Part shown: positions 48,291-58,672 of the stretch, piece by piece
Layout: every line of letters begins with the position of its first letter
How positions within the stretch are numbered: position 1 is the stretch's first letter
Source: Sanderia malayensis
Lineage: Eukaryota; Cnidaria; Scyphozoa; Semaeostomeae; Pelagiidae
Direction: 5' to 3'
Assembly (NCBI GenBank): GCA_013076295.1
Contig: RQOL01000824.1
Span: 3,534,001-3,598,000, forward strand
Length of the DNA: 64,000 nucleotides
Position numbers and translations under genes: made by a program
Notes under the pieces: model-generated
What the model was told of the DNA's origin: nothing
What the model saw: only the letters and a program-made list of their open reading frames with translations
Databases searched by the model: none

Positions 48291-49067
48291 TCAGTATCAG
48301 TAGTCCTTATTGAATATTGAAGTTGTACATAGAGTGTAGTAGTGTTAATTATTATATGAACTGGTGATTAGATATGTAAACTTGTAAGATTTGATGCAAC
48401 TGTACATTGAAATATTGATTGAACACACTTGAAAAAACCCAGTAGCCGTTAAGGAGGTTATGGCGCAATTCAAGTAGTTGAAATTTCATTTGATGTACTT
48501 GGTGAAGGTTAATATTTCGAGGCTCAATGTATCAATTTCATTTAATTATTAATAATGAAACTGTAATCTTAAAAAGCTACTGATGCTCGATGTTATTACT
48601 GTGTGTTAGCTACATAGTATGTTAATCCATGTCTGGTTTCTGATCGGCATCGACCGAGAAGAGGTTCGCCTCACTGACACAGGCCTCTAAGTAATCTCCC
48701 ACCCCCGTCGGTACCCTGGGTACCAGAGCCAAAATGAAAAAGGAGGAAAGACATAAAATGAAAAAATAAAAGGGAGAGAGGGAAAAGAGAAGGAGAGAGC
48801 CCCCTCGGCAGCTATTGGATTGTTTCTGAGAGTTTATTAAAAGACACTTTGATGTGATTTGCGAAGTGAGGCAGATGGGTATGAGACGAGAAAAACGCAA
48901 GGCGTTGCTTATGCGAATCTTGATCATCGACTCAACTGTAATTGTGCATTGAGGTAAGAACATAAATCCTTTTATTGGAGATTTTACAGGCACCGTGAAC
49001 GTTTATTGAAGAAGACGTTGAAAAATAATGCTTATAGCTAAGAGTTGGCTTAATGTCTACAGGGTGT
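48291..49067. other. Spacer and presumed 3' UTR of the fibrinogen-domain gene
   Basis: No gene seen. A purine-rich stretch lies at about 48730-48800. The part next to 49068 is probably the 3' UTR of the minus-strand gene. Confidence 0.4.
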
Positions 49068-52000
49068 TTAATCCCTTCGCAGTTTCATCTCTGAGAACGT
49101 GACATCACCAAACTTGTTATTCCTCGTGTACCATGTCATGAATTTGTTACTGTTTGCAAAATATCTTGACGGATAGTTTGCATTGAGTGCGGAATATTGG
49201 CACGCATTGTGCCACCACGCGCCGCCCTGCTCCGAGGCACAGTTGATGGAGCCATGTCTGTCATTATCACGGTCGTACGTTGAGAATTCCATGCCGTTGT
49301 GGTAGCTGAGGGAGTCACCGGCGTAACGGCCGTAATACCGCGATACGGACAAGCGGTAATTCTCTCGTTCACTGGCAACCACGAAGCGGTTGTAAATAGC
49401 ATACCGCGCGTTGTAGGAATAACGCGTAGCGTTCTCCAAGTCTATGCGCAACGTGGACGACCATGCGCGAGTCAAGCGATGGATCTTGTCCAGGCCTAGC
49501 CAAAAGTTGCCGTCCAGTTGGCCAAAGCCGTCTTTGTAGGCCTGCCAGTTGCGATTGAAATTCGTTGACGCGTCGATACGACGCTGGAAAACCACCCAGC
49601 CATTCCTTGATGTTTGCATGTCGCAGAACACGCGAAACGCTGGCCCGTTGTCCGGCTTGATGGCGTATATGCCATTTTGGCGAGACCCCTTCTCGTACAA
49701 CTCTCTGCAGTCTCTGTATGGATCTGGAAAATTGAGGATAGAATTCAAAGGCTGTTTTATCAAACGAGTACTGACACGAAGTTTTACATACATCAAAATA
49801 CAAGCCTCTAAAATCTTAAGTTGTGCCCTCATCTTGTAACATAATTCTAATATGATGTGATAGAATTGTGAGGATTTAAAGCACCGGAGTGCGGTTATTA
49901 TGCACGATTGACCGATTTTGTATTTTTCTTAACGTTTATTTATAGCCTGAGTCGCAAAAAACTCAACTTAGACTGCTCTCTATTTAATTAAAGGACCTCG
50001 ACATTGATTAGCCTGATCAAAGTCGCAATTTAACTGCTGTCTATCCTTTTATAGTGACAATGTTTTGTTATTCGTGGGTTACTGTATACCCTACCTTTTA
50101 CAAGTATGATAATGCTTTTCTCCTTGCTGCCAAGCGAGTTCTTTGCCACGCATGCGTACACACCGCTATCCTTCTCACTGGCGGATTCCAAGCGCAGCGT
50201 CCCGTTTCGCCCAACCGGTTCTGATGTGAATGGAGCAGCGACTTTCTGCCATGTAACTTCCGGTTCAGGATGTCCAGTTGCGTTGCAGTATATCTCAACC
50301 TCGTTTCCGTATTCCACTGTCAAGTATCTGTGGTGCTTCGGCCGGATTTCGATTTCTGGCAGGGCTGAAACAGAACAATGATTTGATCGATCTGAATCAA
50401 TAAAACATACATAAAGAGCAAATTTTTCTCAGTGGCCTTTTCCTCCACGAGAGTAATAATCATTATTATATTCCAATATAATAATTATTTTAGCTTTTAG
50501 TAAGACCCTTTTCAGTTCAAGATCAAGTCATCATTCAATTGCACAGTTGTGGTCATGAACGATTCTTAAAACTGACACTTTACTGAATTGGTAATAATTC
50601 ATTGGTTGACTTACTGAGAATTGACAACTGTGCAGTGGCTTCTGTTTTTCCAAGCACACTTGTTGCGATACATTTTACCACCAGGCCTTGATCTTCATCT
50701 GTTACACTTGTTATCATAATTGATGTTTCATTGTATTTCACAAATCGGCCATTGGACTGCCTCTTCTCCTCGAACAGTTGCCCGTCGATATACCATGACA
50801 CGTCAGGCTTTGGGTAACCAAAGGCTTCACAAACGAACATTGCTGTCTCGCCTCTTTTTACCACCAGAGATTCAGGCTCCTTAATTATCTGCGGCTTCTT
50901 AAACGTGGGACTAGATGGGCCACTGTCTCCCTTCTCACCTTTCGGTCCTTGTGGTCCAGCTGGTCCTGGCCTGCCAATTGGCCCTGGGGGGCCGACACTG
51001 CCTTTCTCCCCTCTCCCTCCCCGCGCTCCATTGCTTCCTTCTCTCCCTTTTTCGCCACGTAGACCCGGGAATCCTGTTGGCCCGGGCATTCCAATCTGTC
51101 CCTTTGCACCTGGGGGGCCGATTGGTCCTTGAGGCCCGTCCTCTCCAGGCAAACAAATGATGCTGGTGTTTTTTAAGCATTGACCAGGAACGCCGTTGCC
51201 ATTGCCAAACAAGAAATCAATGGTTCTGTAAATTAGCTTGGTTCTTTTGCTCAGCTCGTTGTTGGCGTCATTATTGGTCTTCACACTTCTTCGCTGTCGT
51301 TCAGTAACAATTCTCTCCAGAAAGGTCCCGGCTGCTATAACATGAATGTATCATCAAATCAAATCAACTTTGTGTTTATTTGCGAGCAGATAAAGTCACA
51401 CAACGAGAGAGAGGGGAATTTCATGTGTATCCCATATCTTCAAAAAGGAAATGGGAGCTTACTAGCAAAAGCAAAGTTTTAACTAGATTTTTATTCTTGA
51501 ATTTAAGCTTTATAAAAGCTATAGAATGCAGTTAATTAATGAAGTTACACACTTTTTATAACAATATATAAGAACACAAAGGCTCAAATTCTCTTAAATC
51601 TTAAATTTAAGAATGATGTAAGAATAAAACCGGAGCCACATTTGCACATTGTTTTAGTGCGGTCAAGCGGCGCTTTTTAAAACAATTTGATCTCAAATAC
51701 GACGCTTAAACGAGTAAACGCGGTATATATCTTAAAAATTACATCTTGAATATTCCTATAGCCTTTATTTGTATAATTTGTTTTTAACTTCTCGCTATCT
51801 AAGTATAACATTTTAAATCCATGGAATTGATAAAATCAAACAGAGTTTTCACTCGCCATAATTGCGACAAGCTTCTGACAAGTGCAAAAAATGTCTGGTT
51901 ATAAGAGCAGCTAATGAAGTTGCTATACATAAGTTGTTTATGAAATCAGGGCTCGTGCAATTATTTTTTACCCAAACAAAATGTTCTATGCTCACCACTG

Positions 52001-52248
52001 GGATTATAATAACTCGACATTTTCTTTACTTCCATCAAATTCTTTCGAAGTTCCGCCATGTCTGCCTTGCATTTGACAATATCCATCGATAAGCTTGCCT
52101 CTTGCCCAAACATGGCTGAACGCAGCGCAAGGAACGAGAAAGCTTCCATCAGGAATGTGACAATAATGAAAAAACCTGCCACCTTTTCGAATCTTCTCTG
52201 CCTTTTTTGCAATTGCACGAATTCATCACAACATTGCATCTTGTCCAT
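49068..52248 (-). CDS. Type II membrane protein: furin site, collagen, two Ig, fibrinogen domain
   Basis: Four exons on the minus strand, 52248-51996, 51334-50615, 50364-50095 and 49723-49068, join in phase to 632 residues. Order: short basic cytoplasmic tail; transmembrane helix at about 24-45; coiled coil to about 75; RQRR at 96-99, a furin-type site; about 26 Gly-X-Y triplets at about 145-223; Ig domain 1 (C252 and C305); Ig domain 2 (IYCNATGHPEPEVTWQ, GVYACVAKNSLG); fibrinogen C-terminal domain from about 416, with the calcium loop DRDNDRHG and the WWHNAC motif. The plan resembles gliomedin or ectodysplasin in the membrane-collagen half and fibrinogen-related lectins in the C-terminal half. 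Likely a trimeric cell-surface or furin-shed recognition or adhesion protein. The ATG at 52248 is used because the transmembrane helix follows; ligand and function are unknown. Confidence 0.92.
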
Positions 52249-52744
52249 ATCATTGTCTGTCTGTGTCCAAATGGAAATTGGGAGCTGAATTGGACAACGG
52301 CTTGAACGTTGTGCTTCATTGCTTGTCTTTTGTTTCCTGCAGCCTGTTTTGTATTCATTATTAGTTCACAATTGTGTGAGCAGCACGACAGATTAAATTC
52401 TAATGCGAAATTCTCGGAATTTATTTTCATTCGACGTTTCGAACTTTTGTGTGTCATTACACCACACAATAGTTTGCTTTGTTTGACATTTTATTCTATT
52501 TCAATTGTGTTCTAGCTTCTAAGAAGATAATCTAATCTTAATGGTTTTTTCTTAACGAGTATTTATGGGACTAAAGTATTTACGGAGAATTTCGCAAGAT
52601 ATTTCTAAAACCATGCTGACTAACCGTTAAAATATTACGGTGGCCCAAAGTGTCACATTTAAAAAACATCAAGTTTGTAAATGTCAAACGTCAAAGAGGG
52701 ATATATTCTGCGAGTTGCGAGTTACGAGGTGGTATTTTGACATA

Positions 52745-53495
52745 CAGTGGAATCCCGCTATAACGAACTCTGTAGGGACCGAGAAAATAGTTCGCAATAG
52801 CGGGATTTCGTTGTACAGAAGGGAAATTTTTTTATGAAGAATTCCAAACACGAATGGGCCAGAATGTCTGTTGGGCCCTCCCTCAAGTATTCGCGCTTAA
52901 ATGGCACACTATATTGTTCCAAAATACAGTTTACAGGATGACAAAAGTTATTGCTTTGATAGATTGCAACAGTAAAAAACGCTCAAGCATGTTTAACAAT
53001 GAAACATCACAAAGCAAAGTCGATATTACCACTTGATGCCAATTTTTTCATTGCATTTCTATTTTATTTAGTTTTATTTCTTTCTGTTCTGTTAAACAAA
53101 AAAATCACTGATATGTTTTTGTTACTTTTTGTTTCTCATTGCTACGTCATATAATTTCGAGAGGGAATTGATTTTCTTCGCATTTCTTTCCCTATTTCCG
53201 CACAAAAAAGGCTCGATGTTTGAAGTCCATACAGAGCTTGAAAAACTTCACCCTTGAGCTTGAAAAATTCACCCTTCGCGATAATTTTTTTCACAAATTC
53301 GTTATATCGAGGGTATTTGTGGTCAGGGGATCGGAAGTTTGGTTCGTAATAACGAAAGTTCGTTATATCCAGGGTTGGTTATACAGGGAGTATTTACAGT
53401 AGGATTTACTTCCCAGAATCCAAGGGACCGGAGTTTTACTTCGTAATAGCGGGAAGTTCGTTATAAACGGGGTTCGTTATAGCAGGATTCCACTG
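52745..53495. mobile_element. 751-bp MITE family D (CAGTGGAATCCCGCTATA ends), TA-flanked
   Basis: CAGTGGAATCCCGCTATAAC and GTTATAGCAGGATTCCACTG are inverted ends with TA on both sides. Subterminal TTCGTTATA/TAACGAA words repeat. No transposase frame is visible, so it is a non-autonomous Tc1/mariner (Tigger/pogo-like) derivative. It lies between the two minus-strand genes. Confidence 0.85.
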
Positions 53496-53734
53496 TATAA
53501 TTGCAAGCTTTTCAGCTCAAAATATAGCCCTAATTACAGTTCAAGGTCTAATTACATGCCACGGTGCACAAACTCAATTTGCGAGAAACACTCGAAATGC
53601 ATTGCAATTGTGCCCTCTCGAGTAGTATGGCACATTGACTATTGCTATATATTCTAATGGAAGATGGAAGTAAGAAAAACCACAATGCTACTCAGAGCAA
53701 ACGTTTTATAGCTTGATGAAAACACTGACATTAA

Positions 53735-53808
53735 TGCTACAATAATATTGAAATTATCAAGCTCAAATGCTTTTATAATATTTAGCAAATAAGCTGTCAT
53801 AAGTAGCA
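53735..53808 (-). promoter_or_regulatory. Candidate SECIS element in the 3' UTR of the selenoprotein gene
   Basis: Read on the minus strand, AUGAC at 53800-53796 and UGAU at 53759-53756 can form the non-Watson-Crick G.A quartet. Between them lie AGCUUAUUUGC and GCAUUUGAGCU, pairing over 11 positions with two U.U mismatches, closed by a 14-nt loop UAAAUAUUAUAAAA whose AAA is 12 nt after the quartet. Below the quartet UGCUAC (53808-53803) can pair with GUAGCA (53740-53735), but with an asymmetric internal loop, so helix I is uncertain. It starts 261 nt after the stop of the UGA-containing gene, a usual SECIS distance. Confidence 0.65.
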
Positions 53809-54061
53809 ATGTACAATGAATTCATAGTTTTAGTATGTTATTATAATTGCAGTTGCTTTTAAGCATCTTCTTATTGTATTGATATTAGTGAAAACTTAAA
53901 TATTTGAAGAATCAATAAAAATCAGTCTTGATGACATTATTCTACGTCCATGTTTACATGCATGGGTAAGATCGATGTGCATAAAACAAAGTGCCTTGGT
54001 GGAAAGTGCTCAGAAATAATTATGTTTAAATTTTGGGTGCAAGTGAGTTGTGTTCAGCTTT

Positions 54062-55136
54062 TTAAACTTTGGATTTTGAGTGAGCCAGTAACTTCTTGAA
54101 TAGGTCAATAAACATTTCAGACTCTTGAGCACCAGAAAATGAAGATGGTCTTGTATTATTAACACCGTTCATGTAGATCTCAAAGAATGGTACACCATGA
54201 ATGCTTTTTCTCCGTGCTTGTGAAACTCCAGCAAGAATCGTATCCTTCAAACTTTTGTCATTTAAGTGTTGCTTCAATGCATCTTTATCCAAACCAGTAT
54301 CTTCAGCAACCTTGAAAAGCACGCTGTCTGAGTTGATGTCATTACCTTTCTCAAAATATGTCTCAAAGAGTGCTTCAACAACTGCATCTTCCCGTCCAAG
54401 TGATCCAGCATATTCAATCATACAGTGTGATTTCATTGTGTTCACTATGGAGCGATCTTTAGTGAAAGATATTCCCTGGCGAGGTAGATGGAAATTAAAA
54501 TAGTTTTAATTTGAACCCTTGCATTGCACTGTTCTATACCCAATATTATACCTACATATAAGCCATACCCAAGTACACTTGGTGTGTTAAAAGGAAACTT
54601 CTCTTATTTTGTGGTATATTGACACTCAATTGCTCAGGAGCTGGGGGCCAAGGTGGGGAGGGGGCACATACCCCACTATTTACAAAAATATTCACGATCA
54701 GCAGAACTTACAAGTTCCTTTCCGACCTGCACAAGAGGGCTCTTGCCTTCTGCAATTTTTCGACCTGCCTCCTCGCCATATCTGCTGCTAATGTATTCAA
54801 TCAGCGGGATACCTTCTATGGGTGTGTTGGGATTGAGAAAGAAAGGTTTCCATTTCACCTCGAAGTCTGCTTCGCTTTCCAAAGACCGCATAGCAATTTC
54901 AAGGCGCCTCTTCCCAACATAGCACCTTTAAAAAATAATATATTCTTACATATTGCAGTCAAGTTTGTGTGCAAAACTAACTTACTGCTAACGACATTGT
55001 GCATCACGAATAATCTTCGGCCTAAATCCTAGGTCCCTAAGTTAACTTTGGCTCGCAACAAAACTAATATTATCACATATTACCATGGTCAGATTGTGTC
55101 AGAAGTTATATCAATTGTAATTTTCGGCTTTGCCAT
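54062..55136 (-). CDS. FrnE/DsbA-like thiol oxidoreductase with UGA (Sec) in the active site: U-P-W-C
   Basis: Three exons on the minus strand: 55136-55084, 54925-54712 and 54475-54062, in phase, 226 residues. The first exon reads M-A-K-P-K-ITIDITSDTI, then TGA, then P and the first two bases of W. The second continues W-CYVGKRRLE. FrnE-type DsbA proteins have SDxVCPWCYxGKRRLE here, so the UGA replaces the N-terminal catalytic cysteine (residue 16) and the resolving cysteine (19) is kept. The thioredoxin-fold cis-proline is in GVPFFEIYMNG and the SGAQ motif follows. The rest is helical (PFFLNPN, FTKDRSIVNTMKSHCMIEYAG). UGA at this exact site plus a candidate SECIS at 53735-53808 indicates a selenoprotein. 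Alternatives are a nonsense mutation or a base-call error. A conventional annotation would start wrongly at the internal ATG at 54891. Location (cytosol, nucleus or organelle) is unclear; no signal peptide. Confidence 0.85.
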
Positions 55137-55809
55137 AGTGAAAATTTCAGTTACCAACAGATTTGAAACCGTAAATGCTAGTTTATTTGGCTTTGTTTAT
55201 AAATGTCGCCTCCTTGTTCGTCCTGTCTTAGCAGCGTCAGCATTACTCAGCAGATTTGGGGCGTCTTTCTCTTTCTGCAATCGCTGTTTGTTTTGTTACG
55301 TTTCGTTTTGTTTTGTTGTTCTTTCTTCTTTTTTAAGGTTTTTTTAGCCTTGCAAGCCCCCGGTGAGGGGGGCTTATTTAATTTTTCAGTTTCCAAATTC
55401 CAAAGAGTGGTTATTCGACAAATTCTGAATCTGAGTCTACTCTTCTATGCCGCTATTTACAACACATTTTGTACCAATTTCACCTGCAACAGCAGGGCAT
55501 CCAATTCCTCTAGCTTCTGTAAAAAATCTTGCAAATGTGGCCAGCATTCAAGCATTTATTGAGAAATGGAAGTTTTTGTCGAATCCGAACCTGAATGGGA
55601 CGAAAATGATCATGCTGCGAATTTTGAATCTGAATCTAGGCTTCTACGCCGTTATTACGACATACTTTGCACCAATTTCAACTGCAACAACAGGGCATCC
55701 AATTCCTCTAGCTTCTGCGAAAAAATCTTGCAAATGTAGCCAGAATTTATTGAGAAATAGCAATTTTTGTCGAATCCAGACCTGAATGGGACGACGTGGA
55801 TGTGATGTA
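55137..55809. other. Upstream region of the selenoprotein gene
   Basis: Presumed promoter and 5' UTR. Contains a remnant CAAGCCCCCGGTGAGGGGGGCTTATT of a family B MITE at about 55350, and a direct repeat of about 100 bp (ACAGGGCATCCAATTCCTCT with GCTTCTG at about 55490 and again at about 55690) in which the words TCGAATCC and TGAATGGGACGA recur. No supported gene. Confidence 0.5.
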
Positions 55810-56250
55810 CAGTGGAATCCCGCTATAGCGGACTCTGTAGCGACCGAGAAAATAGTTCGCAATAGCGGGATTTCGTTGTACAGAAGGGACATTTTTTTAT
55901 GAAGAATTCCAAACACAAATGGGCCGGATTGTCTGTTGGACCCTCCCTCAAGTATTCGCGCTTAAGTGGCACACTATATTGTTCCAAAAAACAGTTTACA
56001 GGATTACAACAGTTATTGCTCTGATAGATTGCAACAGGAAAAACGCTCAAACATGTTTCACATCACAAAGCAAAGTCGGTATTACCACTTGATGTCAATT
56101 TTTTCATTACTATTTCTGTTTTATCTACTTTTATTTCTTTCTGTTCTGTTAAACAAAAAAATCAGCGATTAAACAAAAATGTCATGTTTTTGTTCCTTTT
56201 TGTTTCTCATTACTACGTCATATAATTTCGAAAGGGAATTCATCTTCTTC
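55810..56250. mobile_element. Truncated family D MITE, interrupted by a LINE tail
   Basis: Begins TA|CAGTGGAATCCCGCTATAGC and runs nearly parallel to 52745-53190 (AGAAGGGACATTTTTTTATG, CTCAAGTATTCGCGCTTAA). At about 56250 the match stops and gives way to TTCATTTCATTTAGTTTAAT repeats, the tail of the LINE on the minus strand. The other end of the element is not found. Confidence 0.8.
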
Positions 56251-56960
56251 ATTTCATTTAGTTTAATTTAATTTCATTTCATTTTAATTTATTTACCCAG
56301 GGTAAATACAATTCAGTTTAAAAAAATAACTGCTTTACAATGTGCCCTGCTAAAAACCTAAACTAATCAATACTATACATTAAGAACAAAGAACAATAAA
56401 CTGAAAATTAATATACATTAAAGTAATCTGGCAAAAAAGAAAAAGTTTGATGCTGTGTAAGACGTTTCAAATCCTTTGTTCTTTTAAAAAGTGTTTCAGC
56501 AAATTTTTGAAAGTGACCAGTGAAGGGACATTTTTCAATTCATTACTTAGTTTGTTCCACACAGTCACACCTCGATATGAGGAGATGAACCATGGAGGCA
56601 CTTGTAAACTGTAATTGCTGTTTCAAACTCGATCGATCATTTCTTTTATCGTCAACCACCCTAAACTTCCCATCAAGGGAAGAGATGGTGCATCATAAGG
56701 GCTGTTTGTAACGATTCGTGCAGCTCGGTTTTGTAGCTTTTGCAGCTTATTGAGCAGGGTTTCTCCACAACAACCCCGCACCGAGCAACAGTATCTGAAA
56801 TGCGGTTCCACTATATTTGTGTACATGTTTTTTATTATGTTTAGTGGGAGATATTTTTCTGAAGGTGGGCGAAGGCATAATTTTCGCAAAGTAATTTGTG
56901 ATATTTCGGTGTTTTGAGCTGCGACTTCGTGATTTTTTGGTGCTGTACAATGTTATGGAA
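56251..56960 (-). pseudogene. Non-LTR retrotransposon (LINE) reverse-transcriptase C-terminal remnant
   Basis: On the minus strand the LINE tail motifs appear: SKNH..., LPLNIIKNMYTNIVEPHFRY, CCSVRG and KLQKLQNRAARIVTNSPYD, then SLGWLTIKEMI. A stop at 56623-56625 is followed in frame by VPPWFISSYRGVTVWNKLSN and the terminus KHFLKEQRI at 56467. The part between the thumb and the terminus is deleted. The 3' untranslated tail runs to an AAATGAAATGAAATT repeat at about 56250. The 5' end is truncated somewhere near 56960; the exact border is not visible. Confidence 0.8.
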
Positions 56961-57177
56961 ATAGGGAATCCTGGATCATATGGATACAACCGATGAAAGT
57001 AGAGACACACACGCAGGTAAGAGATATCATTACTTTCAATGAGGAGCATTTCACTCATTCGAAGAAGTGTAGGAGAATTTTCAGGAGAGAAGTATTTTGA
57101 TGAATGTCTCCGGAAAGCAAAGGATTTTTGGCAAAGGTGTTACGTGTAGGGGAACTAGGTAGTGAAATGCCTCCCGA

Positions 57178-57517
57178 TTATATTTTTATAAGAAACTGCT
57201 TCTAAGAAACTCAACTCTCAAATCACCAAAAAATTAAGAAACCTCAGTACAGGGAAAAAAAGGAAATCCTTTGCATAGTTTTACTTTCATTATTTTCTTG
57301 TATCAATTAGACAATTACTTGGAAGGTACTTGAGCTTGATTGAGCCTCGACCTAAGTACTTTGTTGACATCGAAAAGCCTTAAAAGGACCTTATGTTTTG
57401 AAATGTTCGGTATCGAGGTTCCAGATCAGATAGTTAAAATTGAACAAAAAGATTGAAGTTAAGAAATTGTCAGTGACAGCCCAAACTGTTAGTTTCCCAT
57501 AAAAGAAAATGCATGTA
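57178..57517. mobile_element. MITE family A copy (diverged)
   Basis: TATTTTTATAAGAAACTGCT at the left and AGTTTCCCATAAAAGAAAATGCATGTA-like sequence at the right form degraded inverted ends. Confidence 0.55.
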
Positions 57518-57894
57518 TCACTTCAGATCTAGGGGACTTCAAATCTTGTACACATTCAGCAAAGTCATTTTATTTCCAACAAAAATCCTTCAGAAATTCT
57601 TAAAACCCTTTTGTTCTGATAAAGTCTCGTGCACCTTTTTGAAGGAGTGAAATGCCCCTCCCTTTCAATCTTCTGTTATCAAAGAGAACAAGGGAACAAG
57701 CTGATAAAATTTTAAATGACAACGATCTGAACTAAATGTTAATATTCATTCTTTTAAGCGATACAGTAAAAATACTTTTTGTAAGTAGGGTAAGCACGTC
57801 AACTTTTCTATTTCTTGACACTTTTTGTTTAGTGCTTAAGTCTTAATACAATGCCGCAGCTCATCGATGCAATTCCTTTTTGATTTCGTTTAAT
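57518..57894. other. Spacer, nothing recognised
   Basis: AT-rich sequence between the degraded family A MITE and the finger-like frame. No element ends or frame found. Confidence 0.4.
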
Positions 57895-58115
57895 TGCAGT
57901 GTGTCCTCAACAGAACAGAAACCTCAACAGAAAAGAAACAACATAAAGCTCCAGCAGAAAATTTCTACGTTTGCATCACCTGCTTGAAAAGTGACAAGCC
58001 ACCCCAAAATTGCAAAATTTCACGAAATAATCCTTCAACGATCAGTAGGCACGATAAGCGAAATCATACCGATGGATCAAAAAGCTGGGTGGTTGAAAGC
58101 GATTCATCTGCTTAA
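57895..58115 (+). CDS. Possible exon with a Cys/His finger-like motif, unknown
   Basis: Follows a TTTAATTGCAG acceptor. The frame encodes YVCITCLKSDKPPQNCK, then NPSTISRHDKRNH, a C-x2-C ... H-x4-H spacing reminiscent of BED/C2H2-like DNA-binding fingers in transposon or chromatin proteins. It ends in VVESDSSA and a stop. No further exon could be joined. It may be the last exon of an unknown gene, or a transposon remnant. The family is not recognised. Confidence 0.25.
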
Positions 58116-58672
58116 GAATATAGGGAATTTCGTACAACCATCTAGCAACCTGCCTAACCGAAGTTTTTAGAGTTTGAATCCACTAATTGAAGGTCACTGA
58201 TTATTTTGAGCCTTGGGACCATTCTGGTAAATGACCGGAAGTGGCATTTCCGGGAGTGTAAAAAATGCACGGTCAGCAAAAATTAAAAATACTAATTTTT
58301 CAAATCTGATTACACCATCGGGAAGAGCATTTGATACTGAGTAAAAAATATTAAGAGACTAACATTATCTGACTTATAAATAAAAAGTTATGGCTCCTGA
58401 AACAAGCGAAGGACATTGACGGCCCTAAAACTGATTTCTTTCTTTCGGACTGCTACTCGGCCGAAAAATATAATATAAGTGATACTTACCAATTCATTTC
58501 CAGCTTTCTGATACTATTCACAAATATAAAAATTGTCACTCACTTTGCGATGGGTTAAAAAACACGATTTAAAACGAAAGAAACTTTGATAGGCTACGAG
58601 GTCCGTAATCGAAAAAAGACATGAGAACAATAAAAAGTTGTCTATACACCAAAAATATTTCACAATTCAGAT
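58116..58672. other. Spacer, nothing recognised
   Basis: AT-rich sequence between two tentative exons on opposite strands. No RNA gene, element ends or conserved frame was seen. Confidence 0.4.

Noticed and set aside
50905..51160. Proline/glycine-rich plus-strand frames
   Set aside because: They are antisense shadows of the collagen Gly-X-Y exon on the minus strand.
53786..53835. Alternative SECIS start at AUGAAUUCAUUG
   Set aside because: It is a simple self-complementary word without a helix of suitable length, AA loop or partner GA motif.
54676..54891. Selenoprotein gene starting at the internal Met (54891)
   Set aside because: That start would remove the conserved CYVGKRRLE active-site segment encoded just upstream in the same exon, and exon 1 with the UGA joins in perfect phase.
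56747..57058. 103-codon minus-strand frame overlapping the LINE remnant
   Set aside because: It is out of frame with the recognisable reverse-transcriptase motifs and has no family signature itself.
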